A DNA stretch of 64,000 nt from an uncultured Flavobacteriales bacterium (GTDB lineage: Bacteria; Bacteroidota; Bacteroidia; Flavobacteriales; Crocinitomicaceae). The stretch's first letter is position 1. Each line of letters starts with the position of its first letter. The translations under genes and the position numbers were made by a program. Positions 8,816-17,985 of the stretch are shown in pieces. The notes beneath the pieces are model-generated. The model was given only the letters and a program-made list of their open reading frames with translations, was not told where the DNA came from and ran no database searches. Location: the NCBI GenBank assembly GCA_946479285.1, contig CAMLFH010000003.1, positions 124,001-188,000 of the forward strand, given 5' to 3'.

Positions 8816-11800
8816 TTGTTTTTAAAATTTTTGTCATTTTAGCTATTTTTCCTTTAAGACTTTCTGCTGTTATTTGAATGTAATAAAGCCCCGGAGCAAA
8901 ATTGGTTAGATCATAATCCATCAGGAATGTGCTCTTTTCCTCAAAAAAATCGTGCTGTAAACGCTGTCCGAGTGTATTACTCAAAACGATCGTTAAGTTT
9001 GCTGTGTTATTGAGTCCGATTTCCACATGTAATAAGCCGGACGATGGGTTTGGATAAATATTCATCTGATTAATCTCCAATGAAGCGCCCGGAGTTGGTG
9101 TCGGTTCAATGGATACAAAGTCCTTTTGATTAACCATTTTTTGATAGGTACTAATGCAAATTCCATTCGAAACTGTTAAAGTGGTGTAGAATGTATCCAC
9201 AAAAGAATACTCATGAATCGGGTATGGAATTGTATCAAATGTACCATCTCCGAAATTCCACAAATAGCTCAAAGGAGTAGGCTCTGAAAGATCAATAAAC
9301 TTCAACGCATTGTTTTTAGTCGTATCATTATCAACAATATACATCGCCTGAATCTGACTTGGAGACGTTTCAAGTTTAAAAGTATCCCGAACCTGACAAC
9401 CTGCTACATTTGATTCTAAGTAGTAGCTTCCCGTTTCAAACATTTCAATATCCTGCTGCCCGGAACTAAATCCGAAATCGGAAGTCCAGATATTCTGTCC
9501 GAACAAACTACCCTTCAAAACAACTGGTGTTGTTCCACAGATATAATAAACAGGATGATGTGGTGGAATATAAGGTGCGGGTAAAAGGGTTACTGAAATA
9601 GCATCACTTGCACTACATCCTTGTTGTGATACAGTTACAATATACGTATCACTGCTGGTTGGTGTGAATGAATTTGAAGTGCTCACAATTGCACTGGAAG
9701 AAGAAATCCAGGAATAGGAGGCCCCTTGAATTTGTGGAGTACTTAGTTCCAGGGGAGTATTGGAACAAACGGTAACATCTGCTCCCAAATTTACAGATGG
9801 AGTGGTATTAATCACAACAACTGTTGTATCATAAACCATACAACCGTTCTGCGGATTGGTTACAATAACACTGTATGTTCCGGATGCAGAAACAGAACGG
9901 ATCTGAGCAGTATTCCCATCATTCCACAAATAGTTATCAGTTGGATTCAAGGCAGCTGTCAATGTGAGCTGGTCACATCCTGACATATTGTTAGCTAAAG
10001 TAGTCGCTGGTGCATTATTGAATTGAATGAATACGGTATCTGCTCCCGAACAACCATTTGGTGATGTTACATGGACAAAGTAATAACCACTCGTATTTAC
10101 TTGAATGTTATTTGTTTGTAAACCATTGTTCCACAAATAAGTCGTAAACATTCCCGGATCAAGAGTAATCAATTGATTCGTTAAGCAAACGATTTGATCG
10201 GAACCTAAATCAGGAACAGCAGGTGTCAATATGTTTAGAACAACAATCGTATCAGATCCTAAACAACCATTCATATCCGTTACTTCTACCCAATAGGTTC
10301 CCTGAGACGATGCTTCAAATGTTTGAGAAGTTGAACCATCTTGCCATAAATAAGATGAACCCGGATAATTTGCATTCAATAGAATAGCTCCACAAATGGA
10401 GGTATCTGCCCCCAATTCAGGAGAAACATTACTGTTCAAAGTTACATTTGTAGAAGCTCCAGCCGAACACCCATTCTGGTTGGTAACAGTTACAGAATAA
10501 GTTCCCGATTGATTAACCTGGATTGATTGTGTCGTTTGATTCCCCGGAGACCATAAATAAGAACTTCCAATATTCAACGCATCTAAAACATATTGATTTC
10601 CACATGTTGCAATATTCCCGAAATTTATATTCGGTAATGCATGTACAACAACATTCTGCATACTGGTATCCGAACAACCATTAAGATCTGTCACCACTTG
10701 CTCTACTAAATAGCTTCCTGAACTTCCATACGCGTGAGTTGGATTCATTGCTATGGATTGATTCAAATCTCCAAAACTCCATATATAGCTTAAACCGCTT
10801 CCGGAAGCATTGGAGTAAAAAGGAGTAGAATTGCCTAAACATACTGATGTATTATTAAACGATGCAACAGGTAATGCATGAACAGTTACAGGAACCTCCT
10901 GATGACTTGAACATCCATTCGCATTGGAAATATCTAATGAAATAGTATAAGTTCCAGCCACTGCGTACGGATGTTGTGGTGTAATTTGAGAACTTGTCGT
11001 TCCATCTCCAAAATCCCAATTGTAACTAAAACTAAGATCAATAATATCCGGCAATGGTGCATTCGCTGACAAAACACATGTATTCCCTGCACTAAACGTA
11101 CTTTGTGGCAAATCGTAAATGGTTACCGAAGAAGAAATGGTGTCCGAACAGTTTGCATCTGTGTTTAAAATCAATTGAACTCCATAAATTCCCGGAGCAG
11201 AAAACGATTTTAACGGATTCATATCTGTAGAGCTGGTTCCATCGCTAAAAATCCACTGAAAAGAAGCTCCGGAATTATGAAGTATCGATGTATTTAGAAG
11301 TGGTATCACCTGCCCCACACAAGCATTTGAAAGTGTAAAAGCAGCCGTATCAGGTGTGAAAACAGAAAACACCTGTTGTAAGGTATCTGTGCAACCTCCT
11401 CCTGCAGAGACCACCAGTTCAAGAACATGTGTTCCAACAACCGGAGATGCCAGGTTAAAAGCTGATGTATTATTGACTAGTAAACTATTGTCTAAGAACC
11501 AGTTATAGGAGGTTATTGCGAAATTATTTGGAATTGTAATTCCGGTGGAAGTACTTCCATCCACTTGAAAAACATCGTAAAAACAATTTTCAGTTATCGT
11601 AAAAGAAGCAGTAGGATTATTAAAAACATCAACTTGGTGGGTTGTTTCCGATACACACCCATAGTTGGATTCCAAATGCAGGTTTACAACATAACTCCCC
11701 GGTGAAGCATAAAAAACAGGTACAATGCTGTCAGAAGTTGTTTGAAACGTATTATTTCCGAATGACCAGGAAGAAGTAAAACTTCCGGGTGAGACAGATG

Positions 11801-13085
11801 ATCCATTGTATAAATAGACCGAATCGCCTAAACATGCATCGTCCCACGTAAAGTTTGGTATCGGAGACGGAGCTGTACTATCAATAAAAAGCGTATCATA
11901 GATGGAACAACCTCTTGAATCAATCAGCTGCAACTGAATTTCCTGGGGTGTATTAGTTGCTTGAAAATAACGATTACTCGCCTGTATCCCATCTTCCCAA
12001 AAACAATAGATTGGATATGGATACCCGCTTCCAACTGCCTCCACTAAAACGCTGTCTCCTGAACAAATATGTAATAAGTTATTTGGCAGGTTTGAGACGG
12101 GTAATTGTGTACAAAGGGTATCTGCAAGAGTTAATCGATAAAATGAAGGAGAGATATTTACCTGAGGTACTGAAAAGTTAGTCCCGTTTGCTAATGAAAA
12201 CCTGTTTTGTAATGGAAATTCTTCCGCCTGAATTCTTCTAAAATCCATATCCTGAAATTGAGACGAAACAAACACGCCCAATCGATTTACATCAACTCCC
12301 ATTGCTGTATAATCTACATCTCCAAGATATTCTATATCAATAGTATCATGATAGATTGTTGAAGACAATCCATTAATAAAAGCAATATCAAAATAACGAT
12401 CAATACTTCCATTACCGGCATAAAGCATTTTTTTATGCCCTCGATACAGGTTCAGTGTATCACTTTGATGTCCATGAAAATAAAACCCTGTATTTGCGAC
12501 TGATAAATCGTGACCGGCAGCGATCGGAAAACTCGTATGCAGCATCCCTTCTCCCAGAAATCGATGCTGAGCAGATTCTCCAAGTAACCAGGGGTTAGAG
12601 TTGACTGAATTTGTTCCCGTATGATAGACCAACTCTACGAGTATATTTGGTTCAATGATAATATTCCCACTTAAAAAACGAAGTGTATCATGCAATTCAA
12701 AAGAAGTTTCTGCCAATACATTCCCTGCCGACTTATTCACAATTACCTGCGATAATTTAGACGCTACTGTTCCCAGAATACGTGAATCCGTATTCCCTAC
12801 AAAGTGAATTTGTGAAGGTTTTGTATGGGGTAAACTATCCTGCCGCTCAAAATAAACGGAGTCTGTTGAAACTAAATTCCCTGTGATATAAACCTGACCA
12901 TTGATGAGTTTATTAATAGGATTTGGGAATGCTTTTAGTATCTGGAAATCTCCGTCTATATACAAAAATGCATTATGCAATACCCTGAATCCACCAGTCG
13001 AGTCATTTATAAACAATCCATCCTGGGCCCTGGAAAAAACAGCTGTCGCTAGAAATAGCCACAGTAAAATCAGTTTTTTTATCAT
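8808..13085 (-). CDS. Large PKD/Ig-repeat secreted protein with type A T9SS sorting domain
   Basis: 1425 aa. The signal peptide is MIKKLILLWLFLATAVFSRA followed by Q. The first 400 residues are a beta-rich head without a recognised family. At least five PKD-like domains follow (WSFGNN, WDFGDG, WSFGDL motifs), then about five Ig-like repeats, each with a short W-cored pattern such as YLWSPGNQTT and YLWQDGSTS, one more PKD domain (WNFGDGTF), and a C-terminal sorting domain. The tail has IYPNPSSGLLHVE, NTLGQRL and LAPGLYYIQI-type strands (here FAPGLYYIQI), the Por secretion type A signature. The product is therefore expected to be exported by T9SS and attached to the surface or released. It begins 1 nt after the stop of the tail-collar gene. 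An adhesive or structural role is inferred. Confidence 0.9.
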   Translation of the reverse strand: MIKKLILLWLFLATAVFSRAQDGLFINDSTGGFRVLHNAFLYIDGDFQILKAFPNPINKLINGQVYITGNLVSTDSVYFERQDSLPHTKPSQIHFVGNTDSRILGTVASKLSQVIVNKSAGNVLAETSFELHDTLRFLSGNIIIEPNILVELVYHTGTNSVNSNPWLLGESAQHRFLGEGMLHTSFPIAAGHDLSVANTGFYFHGHQSDTLNLYRGHKKMLYAGNGSIDRYFDIAFINGLSSTIYHDTIDIEYLGDVDYTAMGVDVNRLGVFVSSQFQDMDFRRIQAEEFPLQNRFSLANGTNFSVPQVNISPSFYRLTLADTLCTQLPVSNLPNNLLHICSGDSVLVEAVGSGYPYPIYCFWEDGIQASNRYFQATNTPQEIQLQLIDSRGCSIYDTLFIDSTAPSPIPNFTWDDACLGDSVYLYNGSSVSPGSFTSSWSFGNNTFQTTSDSIVPVFYASPGSYVVNLHLESNYGCVSETTHQVDVFNNPTASFTITENCFYDVFQVDGSTSTGITIPNNFAITSYNWFLDNSLLVNNTSAFNLASPVVGTHVLELVVSAGGGCTDTLQQVFSVFTPDTAAFTLSNACVGQVIPLLNTSILHNSGASFQWIFSDGTSSTDMNPLKSFSAPGIYGVQLILNTDANCSDTISSSVTIYDLPQSTFSAGNTCVLSANAPLPDIIDLSFSYNWDFGDGTTSSQITPQHPYAVAGTYTISLDISNANGCSSHQEVPVTVHALPVASFNNTSVCLGNSTPFYSNASGSGLSYIWSFGDLNQSIAMNPTHAYGSSGSYLVEQVVTDLNGCSDTSMQNVVVHALPNINFGNIATCGNQYVLDALNIGSSYLWSPGNQTTQSIQVNQSGTYSVTVTNQNGCSAGASTNVTLNSNVSPELGADTSICGAILLNANYPGSSYLWQDGSTSQTFEASSQGTYWVEVTDMNGCLGSDTIVVLNILTPAVPDLGSDQIVCLTNQLITLDPGMFTTYLWNNGLQTNNIQVNTSGYYFVHVTSPNGCSGADTVFIQFNNAPATTLANNMSGCDQLTLTAALNPTDNYLWNDGNTAQIRSVSASGTYSVIVTNPQNGCMVYDTTVVVINTTPSVNLGADVTVCSNTPLELSTPQIQGASYSWISSSSAIVSTSNSFTPTSSDTYIVTVSQQGCSASDAISVTLLPAPYIPPHHPVYYICGTTPVVLKGSLFGQNIWTSDFGFSSGQQDIEMFETGSYYLESNVAGCQVRDTFKLETSPSQIQAMYIVDNDTTKNNALKFIDLSEPTPLSYLWNFGDGTFDTIPYPIHEYSFVDTFYTTLTVSNGICISTYQKMVNQKDFVSIEPTPTPGASLEINQMNIYPNPSSGLLHVEIGLNNTANLTIVLSNTLGQRLQHDFFEEKSTFLMDYDLTNFAPGLYYIQITAESLKGKIAKMTKILKTND

Positions 13086-13086
13086 A

Positions 13087-14046
13087 TCAAGGAAGTTTGA
13101 TGATGTAAGCTAAAACGTAATATGGTGGACGAGTATCAAATGGAGCGGCATTCAATCCGTTCGTAGTTCCATCTCCTGTATTTCCGGTATGCCTGTGGTC
13201 ACCTATAGTATTTGTTGTATAAGTACCATCATTACCCGGATAACTTCGGACCATGTCGGTACCTGTATTTCCACCGCTTCTATCCTGAGAATCAAAACCA
13301 ATTTCATGACTGTGGGCCCCACTATTGGAGAAAACAGCACCATCAGTTCCATCGTCCAAAACATGTGTATGCTTGGGTAAATTTTCCTTTACGAGTGTCA
13401 CAGAATTCGCTCCGGCCTGATTTCCAATTGAATTATAATCGACAACTAATGGATCAAGCCCTACTACAAATTGTCCTTGCAAATTTGGCGATTGAATAAG
13501 ACCCGGAACTGCAAATCCTGGAAGAGTGGTGAACTCCGCACCACCTGGCGCATAATAATGTCCGTTACATAACCCCCATCCCGCAGGAAGAGTTGTTCCA
13601 CTCCACATTATTATTGCACCTGTTGGTACTAACGCATTACTTGAAAAACCTGTAACGTCGAGTGTATTTGTTTGCAAATTTGGAGCGGAAACGGTTCCCG
13701 TAGTAAGTGTAATGTCTCCATTAACATGGGGGATTCCGGGACCACTTGTACCCGCAGGTTCTGTTGGTACCAGTCCTAACCAGCGACTGCCGTCATAATA
13801 ATAAAACAGCATATCGTCAGTGTCAAAAACAAACAAGGATTGAGCTGGATTCTCAAGCCCAAGAGCATTCCTCTGATTGGTCGTCATTCGGGGAAATAAA
13901 ACACCTCGCAAGTTGCTTCCGCCTGAAGGAGATTGAATATCCAAAGCTGCGGAAGAATCCGGAGTTGAAGTATTTATTCCTACTTGTGCTTGTATACAAT
14001 GTATTGTAAACAAAGCAAACAAAACTAAAACGATTGATTTTTTCAT
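13087..14046 (-). CDS. Secreted protein with phage tail-collar-like domain
   Basis: 319 aa. The signal peptide is MKKSIVLVLFALFTIHCIQA then Q. Residues 20-60 (VGINTSTPDSSAALDI, then RGVLFPRMT) are the typical N-terminus of Bacteroidota secreted fibre-like proteins. Residues about 140-200 carry VPTGAIIMWSGTTLPAGWGLCNG, the opening of the phage tail collar fold. The C-terminus is histidine- and glycine-rich (HTHVLDDG, HSHEIGFD, DHRHTGNTG) and ends in TRPPYYVLAYIIKLP, as in tail-fibre and microcystin-dependent-like proteins. No phage structural genes are nearby, and it is embedded in the seven-gene operon with 1-2 nt spacing on both sides. It is probably a trimeric surface fibre or tip component; what it binds cannot be read from the sequence. 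Confidence 0.8.
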   Translation of the reverse strand: MKKSIVLVLFALFTIHCIQAQVGINTSTPDSSAALDIQSPSGGSNLRGVLFPRMTTNQRNALGLENPAQSLFVFDTDDMLFYYYDGSRWLGLVPTEPAGTSGPGIPHVNGDITLTTGTVSAPNLQTNTLDVTGFSSNALVPTGAIIMWSGTTLPAGWGLCNGHYYAPGGAEFTTLPGFAVPGLIQSPNLQGQFVVGLDPLVVDYNSIGNQAGANSVTLVKENLPKHTHVLDDGTDGAVFSNSGAHSHEIGFDSQDRSGGNTGTDMVRSYPGNDGTYTTNTIGDHRHTGNTGDGTTNGLNAAPFDTRPPYYVLAYIIKLP

Positions 14047-14048
14047 AG

Positions 14049-16055
14049 TTATGATTTATTTTTTGTTTTCTTATTGGGTACGGAAAATGAGACTATCTCA
14101 CTTCTAACAACTTTACCTTCCTGATTATACATGCGTACCTGATAATCAATTGATTCACCTGGCTTCACCACGTAATCCCGATAGTTGGTTATCTCATTTC
14201 GGGATGTTATCATTTTAAATTCATCAGCTCCAATTCGTTTAAAAAGAACATAACTGACCTGCTCCTCCGTTGGATTGGATCTCCAGGACACTTTCACAGA
14301 TCCGGTAGTTTTCTCATATTTTACCTTAGAAATTTGTACTACTCCTTTTACATTTGAAGCTTCACTCTTAGTCTTTATAGTGATTTTATTGGATTCCCTG
14401 GAGCAATTTGATCTTAAATCCAAAGCAACAAGAAAGTAGTTGTATGATTTCCCCGGTTCGATTGTTCGATCATAATAACTGGAAATATCCTTAGGTATCA
14501 CTTCTTTATTTAACTGTACCCTGTTCGAATCCGCATCTGAAGTTCGGAACAAGTTATAGCCCACTAAATCCAATTCCGTATTTTTTACCCATTCTATTAC
14601 GATCTTATCTTCCGAACGATAAACTTGCTTCAGGAAGGGGTCTTTTGGCGGCAAAACATCAATCATAACATTCGTTGCCGGTTTGGACAATTTACTTTCA
14701 TTCAGGCTGGTATCAAGTGCAATGAGGGCATAGGTAAACTCATTGAGAGCATTTGCCGGCAAGGAATCGTAAAAAACATTTTCCCTTAAAACATCCGGAG
14801 ATCTAAGAGCTAAGTTGCTTTTGTCATTTTTGATAGAACGATAGATCTTATACCCCAAGATATCAGGCTCCTTATTTTTATCCCAAGTAATAATCAGGCG
14901 GGCTGTATCACTAATCACCGTTACATTCAATGGGATTCCCGGTGGTTCGTTGTCAATTACATCCACAATTAATTCGGCAGAATATGCTTCATTTCCTTCG
15001 TCGTCTACAGCTGCAACCTTAAAAAAATACAATCCAAATTCAGGAACTGAAAATCTGTATGTAGAATCCTTAAAAGGAAGTAATTCCAAATTCACAGGAT
15101 TAAATAGTACAGTATCTCCTCCTTTAACGTGCGCCTGGTATACTTTGTAACCCGCAAAATCAGTTTCCTTATTTTCTTTGTGCCAATTTAATTGAATACT
15201 TTTACCATAGAGCACTTTTTTAATAGCTGTTGGAGGTTCCGGTAATGTTTCATCTTTAATTCTTACCCGAATTTTTTCTGAGGCATTCAATTTTTCACCA
15301 AAGAAACCTATTCCTACAAAAGTGTAGTAATACGTCTTTTTCTCGGTTAACTTTTCTTCGCTTAAAAAGTATTCAGGATAAACAACCTTTCCATTAGGGT
15401 CCAGGACAGTAGATAGAAGAATCGGATCTTTTGTTATTAAGCGTCCTATACTATCCAAACTCTCAGATCTGAAAACCTGCACCCCGTAGTAACGATCAGG
15501 TTCGGGCTTCCAGCGGAAATCAACCGCTCTTTTTCGAGTTTTAAACTGAATACTATCAATTGGCTTATTCCATGTTTCTACCCCAATAACAACTTCTTCT
15601 GACTCAGCTAAAGGATCTGAAACTGATTGTCCTGCATGAATAATCCGATAGCGGTATCTATTTCCTTCTGTTACTTGATTGTCCTCAAAATAGTTTCCAA
15701 TATATTTACAAAACGGGGTGCTGTTGAATGACTTAAGTGTCAGCATTAATAACCCTAATCCTTCCAATTTTTTGGAACTTTTTAAGAGTTCGGCCAGTTC
15801 CTTTAACTCGGGGTCCGCCTTCAACTCTGAGCTGGTTGGTTTTACCTGACCCAAACTAAATTGACTCGGACCTATTTTTTCCCAGGATCCATTGTTAACC
15901 GATCGGTAAAGCATAATAGATTCTTTAAAAATCAATTCTTTTGAATACCACTTTAATTCAATGGAATGGTCATTTTGCTTCATAACCAACCTGTTTTCCT
16001 GCGAAAACAGGGAAAATGAACCTATTAGAAATACTATCAGAAGAAATTTATTCAT
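14049..16055 (-). CDS. Fibronectin type III-like secreted protein
   Basis: 668 aa with signal peptide MNKFLLIVFLIGSFSLFS then Q. It contains about five to six repeats of 90-100 aa with fibronectin type III spacing. Each has a core of W-K-x-N or W-x-x-N-x-E followed by DLxGYxxFR or DxLGYKIYRS and a closing Y-x-x-xALD strand. No sorting domain is visible at the C-terminus, which ends in a basic stretch (NKKTKNKS), so it probably stays in the periplasm or is held by a partner rather than being T9SS cargo. The start overlaps the end of the barrel gene by 8 nt (ATGAATAA), implying translational coupling. The role is unknown; a periplasmic or surface assembly subunit is inferred from context. Confidence 0.8.
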   Translation of the reverse strand: MNKFLLIVFLIGSFSLFSQENRLVMKQNDHSIELKWYSKELIFKESIMLYRSVNNGSWEKIGPSQFSLGQVKPTSSELKADPELKELAELLKSSKKLEGLGLLMLTLKSFNSTPFCKYIGNYFEDNQVTEGNRYRYRIIHAGQSVSDPLAESEEVVIGVETWNKPIDSIQFKTRKRAVDFRWKPEPDRYYGVQVFRSESLDSIGRLITKDPILLSTVLDPNGKVVYPEYFLSEEKLTEKKTYYYTFVGIGFFGEKLNASEKIRVRIKDETLPEPPTAIKKVLYGKSIQLNWHKENKETDFAGYKVYQAHVKGGDTVLFNPVNLELLPFKDSTYRFSVPEFGLYFFKVAAVDDEGNEAYSAELIVDVIDNEPPGIPLNVTVISDTARLIITWDKNKEPDILGYKIYRSIKNDKSNLALRSPDVLRENVFYDSLPANALNEFTYALIALDTSLNESKLSKPATNVMIDVLPPKDPFLKQVYRSEDKIVIEWVKNTELDLVGYNLFRTSDADSNRVQLNKEVIPKDISSYYDRTIEPGKSYNYFLVALDLRSNCSRESNKITIKTKSEASNVKGVVQISKVKYEKTTGSVKVSWRSNPTEEQVSYVLFKRIGADEFKMITSRNEITNYRDYVVKPGESIDYQVRMYNQEGKVVRSEIVSFSVPNKKTKNKS

Positions 16056-17793
16056 CCTTTTTTTTCGCTTTAATTAATTCTTTAATTTTTAGATAACTGG
16101 TGCTGAACGTATAGCTGTAGCTGATAGTTAGCCTGTTTTCGGAAAAATTTTGAGCCCCGGGCACAACTGCAATACGATTTATGAAAGCGTAATTTATTTT
16201 CAACGACTGGGATTTAGTCAGCGTATAGTTCAGAAAAGTAGTAATAGCATAATTTTTATTCGAAAGGACCTGGTTCAATTTTGAACTCTGGTATGAACCG
16301 TTTACTCCCGCTTTTAATTTATTCTTAAAAAAGGAACTATTCAATCCTAAAGTTGGTCCAAAGTTTTCAGTCTTAGCAGAAACTGCATCACTTAGTGTGT
16401 ATGCTCCAGCTAAAATAATTCCAAAATTGTACTTGGTGAAAGTAACATTATAGGAAGGATTGAGCATAAATACAGCATTTGTAGCCTGTTTGTTACCTCC
16501 TGACTCTTGATACATGACATTTATACCATATGTCTGACGGATATTTTTACCCAGATTGTAACCAAGATTAAGCGTTCCTGTTTCATTCACCTGAGACAAT
16601 CTGATTGAGTCATAAAAAACATCCCTGATTGCCACCACATCCGTTGAAAAGCTATTATAAGAAGCTGAAACATTCAAATTCTTGATTAGGCTTATACTTA
16701 CAGCTCCATTCAAGGCCAATCTTCGCTGAGTAGCTATTTGGTTTTTGTCCAAATTATTTCGTGTTGTTCCCAACCCCAAATTAATATTCACTCTGTTCTT
16801 AAAAAATGGCTTGTTCAATGTAACAGAAAATTCCTGAACATCATTCGTTATGAATACGGCACCTAAAGAAACATAATCCGGATCTATTCGCTTAAATTTA
16901 GCCCCAATTCTATATCCTTTTATTTCATAATCTGCCTGTAAATTGTAACTTGAATTAAATCGGGAAGACGCTCGGGAAGAAAACAATTTATTAATATAGG
17001 TAAATCGCTCTATTTTAGAGATTGGTAAATAAGTGTTCGGAGTAAACATACTGTAATGGTATGCACCTTGAATAGAAAGCTTTTGACCAATTGATTTCAT
17101 GAATTTTAATCCGAAAATCTGATTATCACAAGGCAAAACATTTGTGGATGTATCAAAAGGAATAGACTCTTTTCTATCAGTAGCTTTAAAGTAAATCAAT
17201 TCAATATAGTTTTTTTCCTTTCCAACTTTTAGCTTTGCCGCTCCACCCCATCGTTCGTAGGATGGTATGGAAACTGAAGCGCCATCTATCCCGCCCTTCG
17301 GAATAGCCCTCAAAAACCTTCCGAATGCAGCGCTTCCGGAGACAATCCCTTTGCTTGGAACAATTTCTACACCACCCCCTAAAAAAAGTGCTCCGCTTAA
17401 AGAGTATTCACTAAATTCCATCGTTCTGTATCCGGCATGAACAGTCAGCCATTTATAGTGCGGACTCATTCCAAACTGATTAAAAGGCTGATTAAAGCGA
17501 TCTAAACCATTTGAAAATTGCTTATCTTGCTGTGTTAACGTAAAAGAAAGCGGGATAGAAAGTTTATTGTATAAACTGACAGTTAGATTGCCATTCAATG
17601 ACCAATAGAATGGGTCTCGGTTCATTTTCATCCCTTTCGCATCGTAAAATACCGCGGATGCATTTAAACCACCTGTCAGACTTAATGGATCCTGATGAAG
17701 TATATTTTTAACATCAGATGCCAGGTTCTCAATGTCCTGAGAAAAAAGGAAAGTTGAAAATAGACTGAAAATAATGGTAAGCCGTGTGGTCAA
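16048..17793 (-). CDS. Outer-membrane beta-barrel protein, first gene of the surface operon
   Basis: 581 aa. The signal peptide ends STFLFSQ, and the rest is an alternating pattern of short amphipathic strands ending in aromatic residues (SLNGNLTVSLYNK, LTISYSYTFS), typical of a barrel of about 20 or more strands. The start is TTG at 17793. The only upstream in-frame codons lead to a stop, and the next ATG would remove the signal peptide. It resembles uncharacterised Bacteroidota barrel proteins found beside fibronectin-III proteins. As the first gene of the operon it is preceded by 186 bp of non-coding DNA, where the operon promoter should lie. An export channel or anchor for the products downstream is an inference. 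Confidence 0.78.
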   Translation of the reverse strand: MTTRLTIIFSLFSTFLFSQDIENLASDVKNILHQDPLSLTGGLNASAVFYDAKGMKMNRDPFYWSLNGNLTVSLYNKLSIPLSFTLTQQDKQFSNGLDRFNQPFNQFGMSPHYKWLTVHAGYRTMEFSEYSLSGALFLGGGVEIVPSKGIVSGSAAFGRFLRAIPKGGIDGASVSIPSYERWGGAAKLKVGKEKNYIELIYFKATDRKESIPFDTSTNVLPCDNQIFGLKFMKSIGQKLSIQGAYHYSMFTPNTYLPISKIERFTYINKLFSSRASSRFNSSYNLQADYEIKGYRIGAKFKRIDPDYVSLGAVFITNDVQEFSVTLNKPFFKNRVNINLGLGTTRNNLDKNQIATQRRLALNGAVSISLIKNLNVSASYNSFSTDVVAIRDVFYDSIRLSQVNETGTLNLGYNLGKNIRQTYGINVMYQESGGNKQATNAVFMLNPSYNVTFTKYNFGIILAGAYTLSDAVSAKTENFGPTLGLNSSFFKNKLKAGVNGSYQSSKLNQVLSNKNYAITTFLNYTLTKSQSLKINYAFINRIAVVPGAQNFSENRLTISYSYTFSTSYLKIKELIKAKKKDE

Positions 17794-17985
17794 GTGGATT
17801 AATTTAGTTTAGGATCTAAGTTTCTTAGACAAAGAAACAAAAAAAATGTTAATTATTCCAGCATTCTTCCTAAAATTAAAAAAACTGACTGATTCACTTT
17901 TTAGAATGCCTAATTAGGAAAACAAAAAGGGGTATTCTGAATTCATTTCTTATTTTCGCACCTCATCAAACCAAAAATTTTGAAT
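17794..17985. promoter_or_regulatory. Divergent intergenic region between surface operon and peptidase
   Basis: 192 bp, AT-rich, between two divergently transcribed units, so it must hold promoters for both. A TATTTTCG octamer at 17951-17958 is one mismatch from the Bacteroidota -7 consensus TAnnTTTG and is suitably placed for the plus-strand peptidase. No clear -33 partner and no recognisable element for the minus-strand operon was found. Confidence 0.35.

Noticed and set aside
13087..14046. Prophage remnant because of the tail-collar domain
   Set aside because: No capsid, terminase, tail tube or lysis genes are near, and the gene has a Sec signal peptide within an envelope operon.
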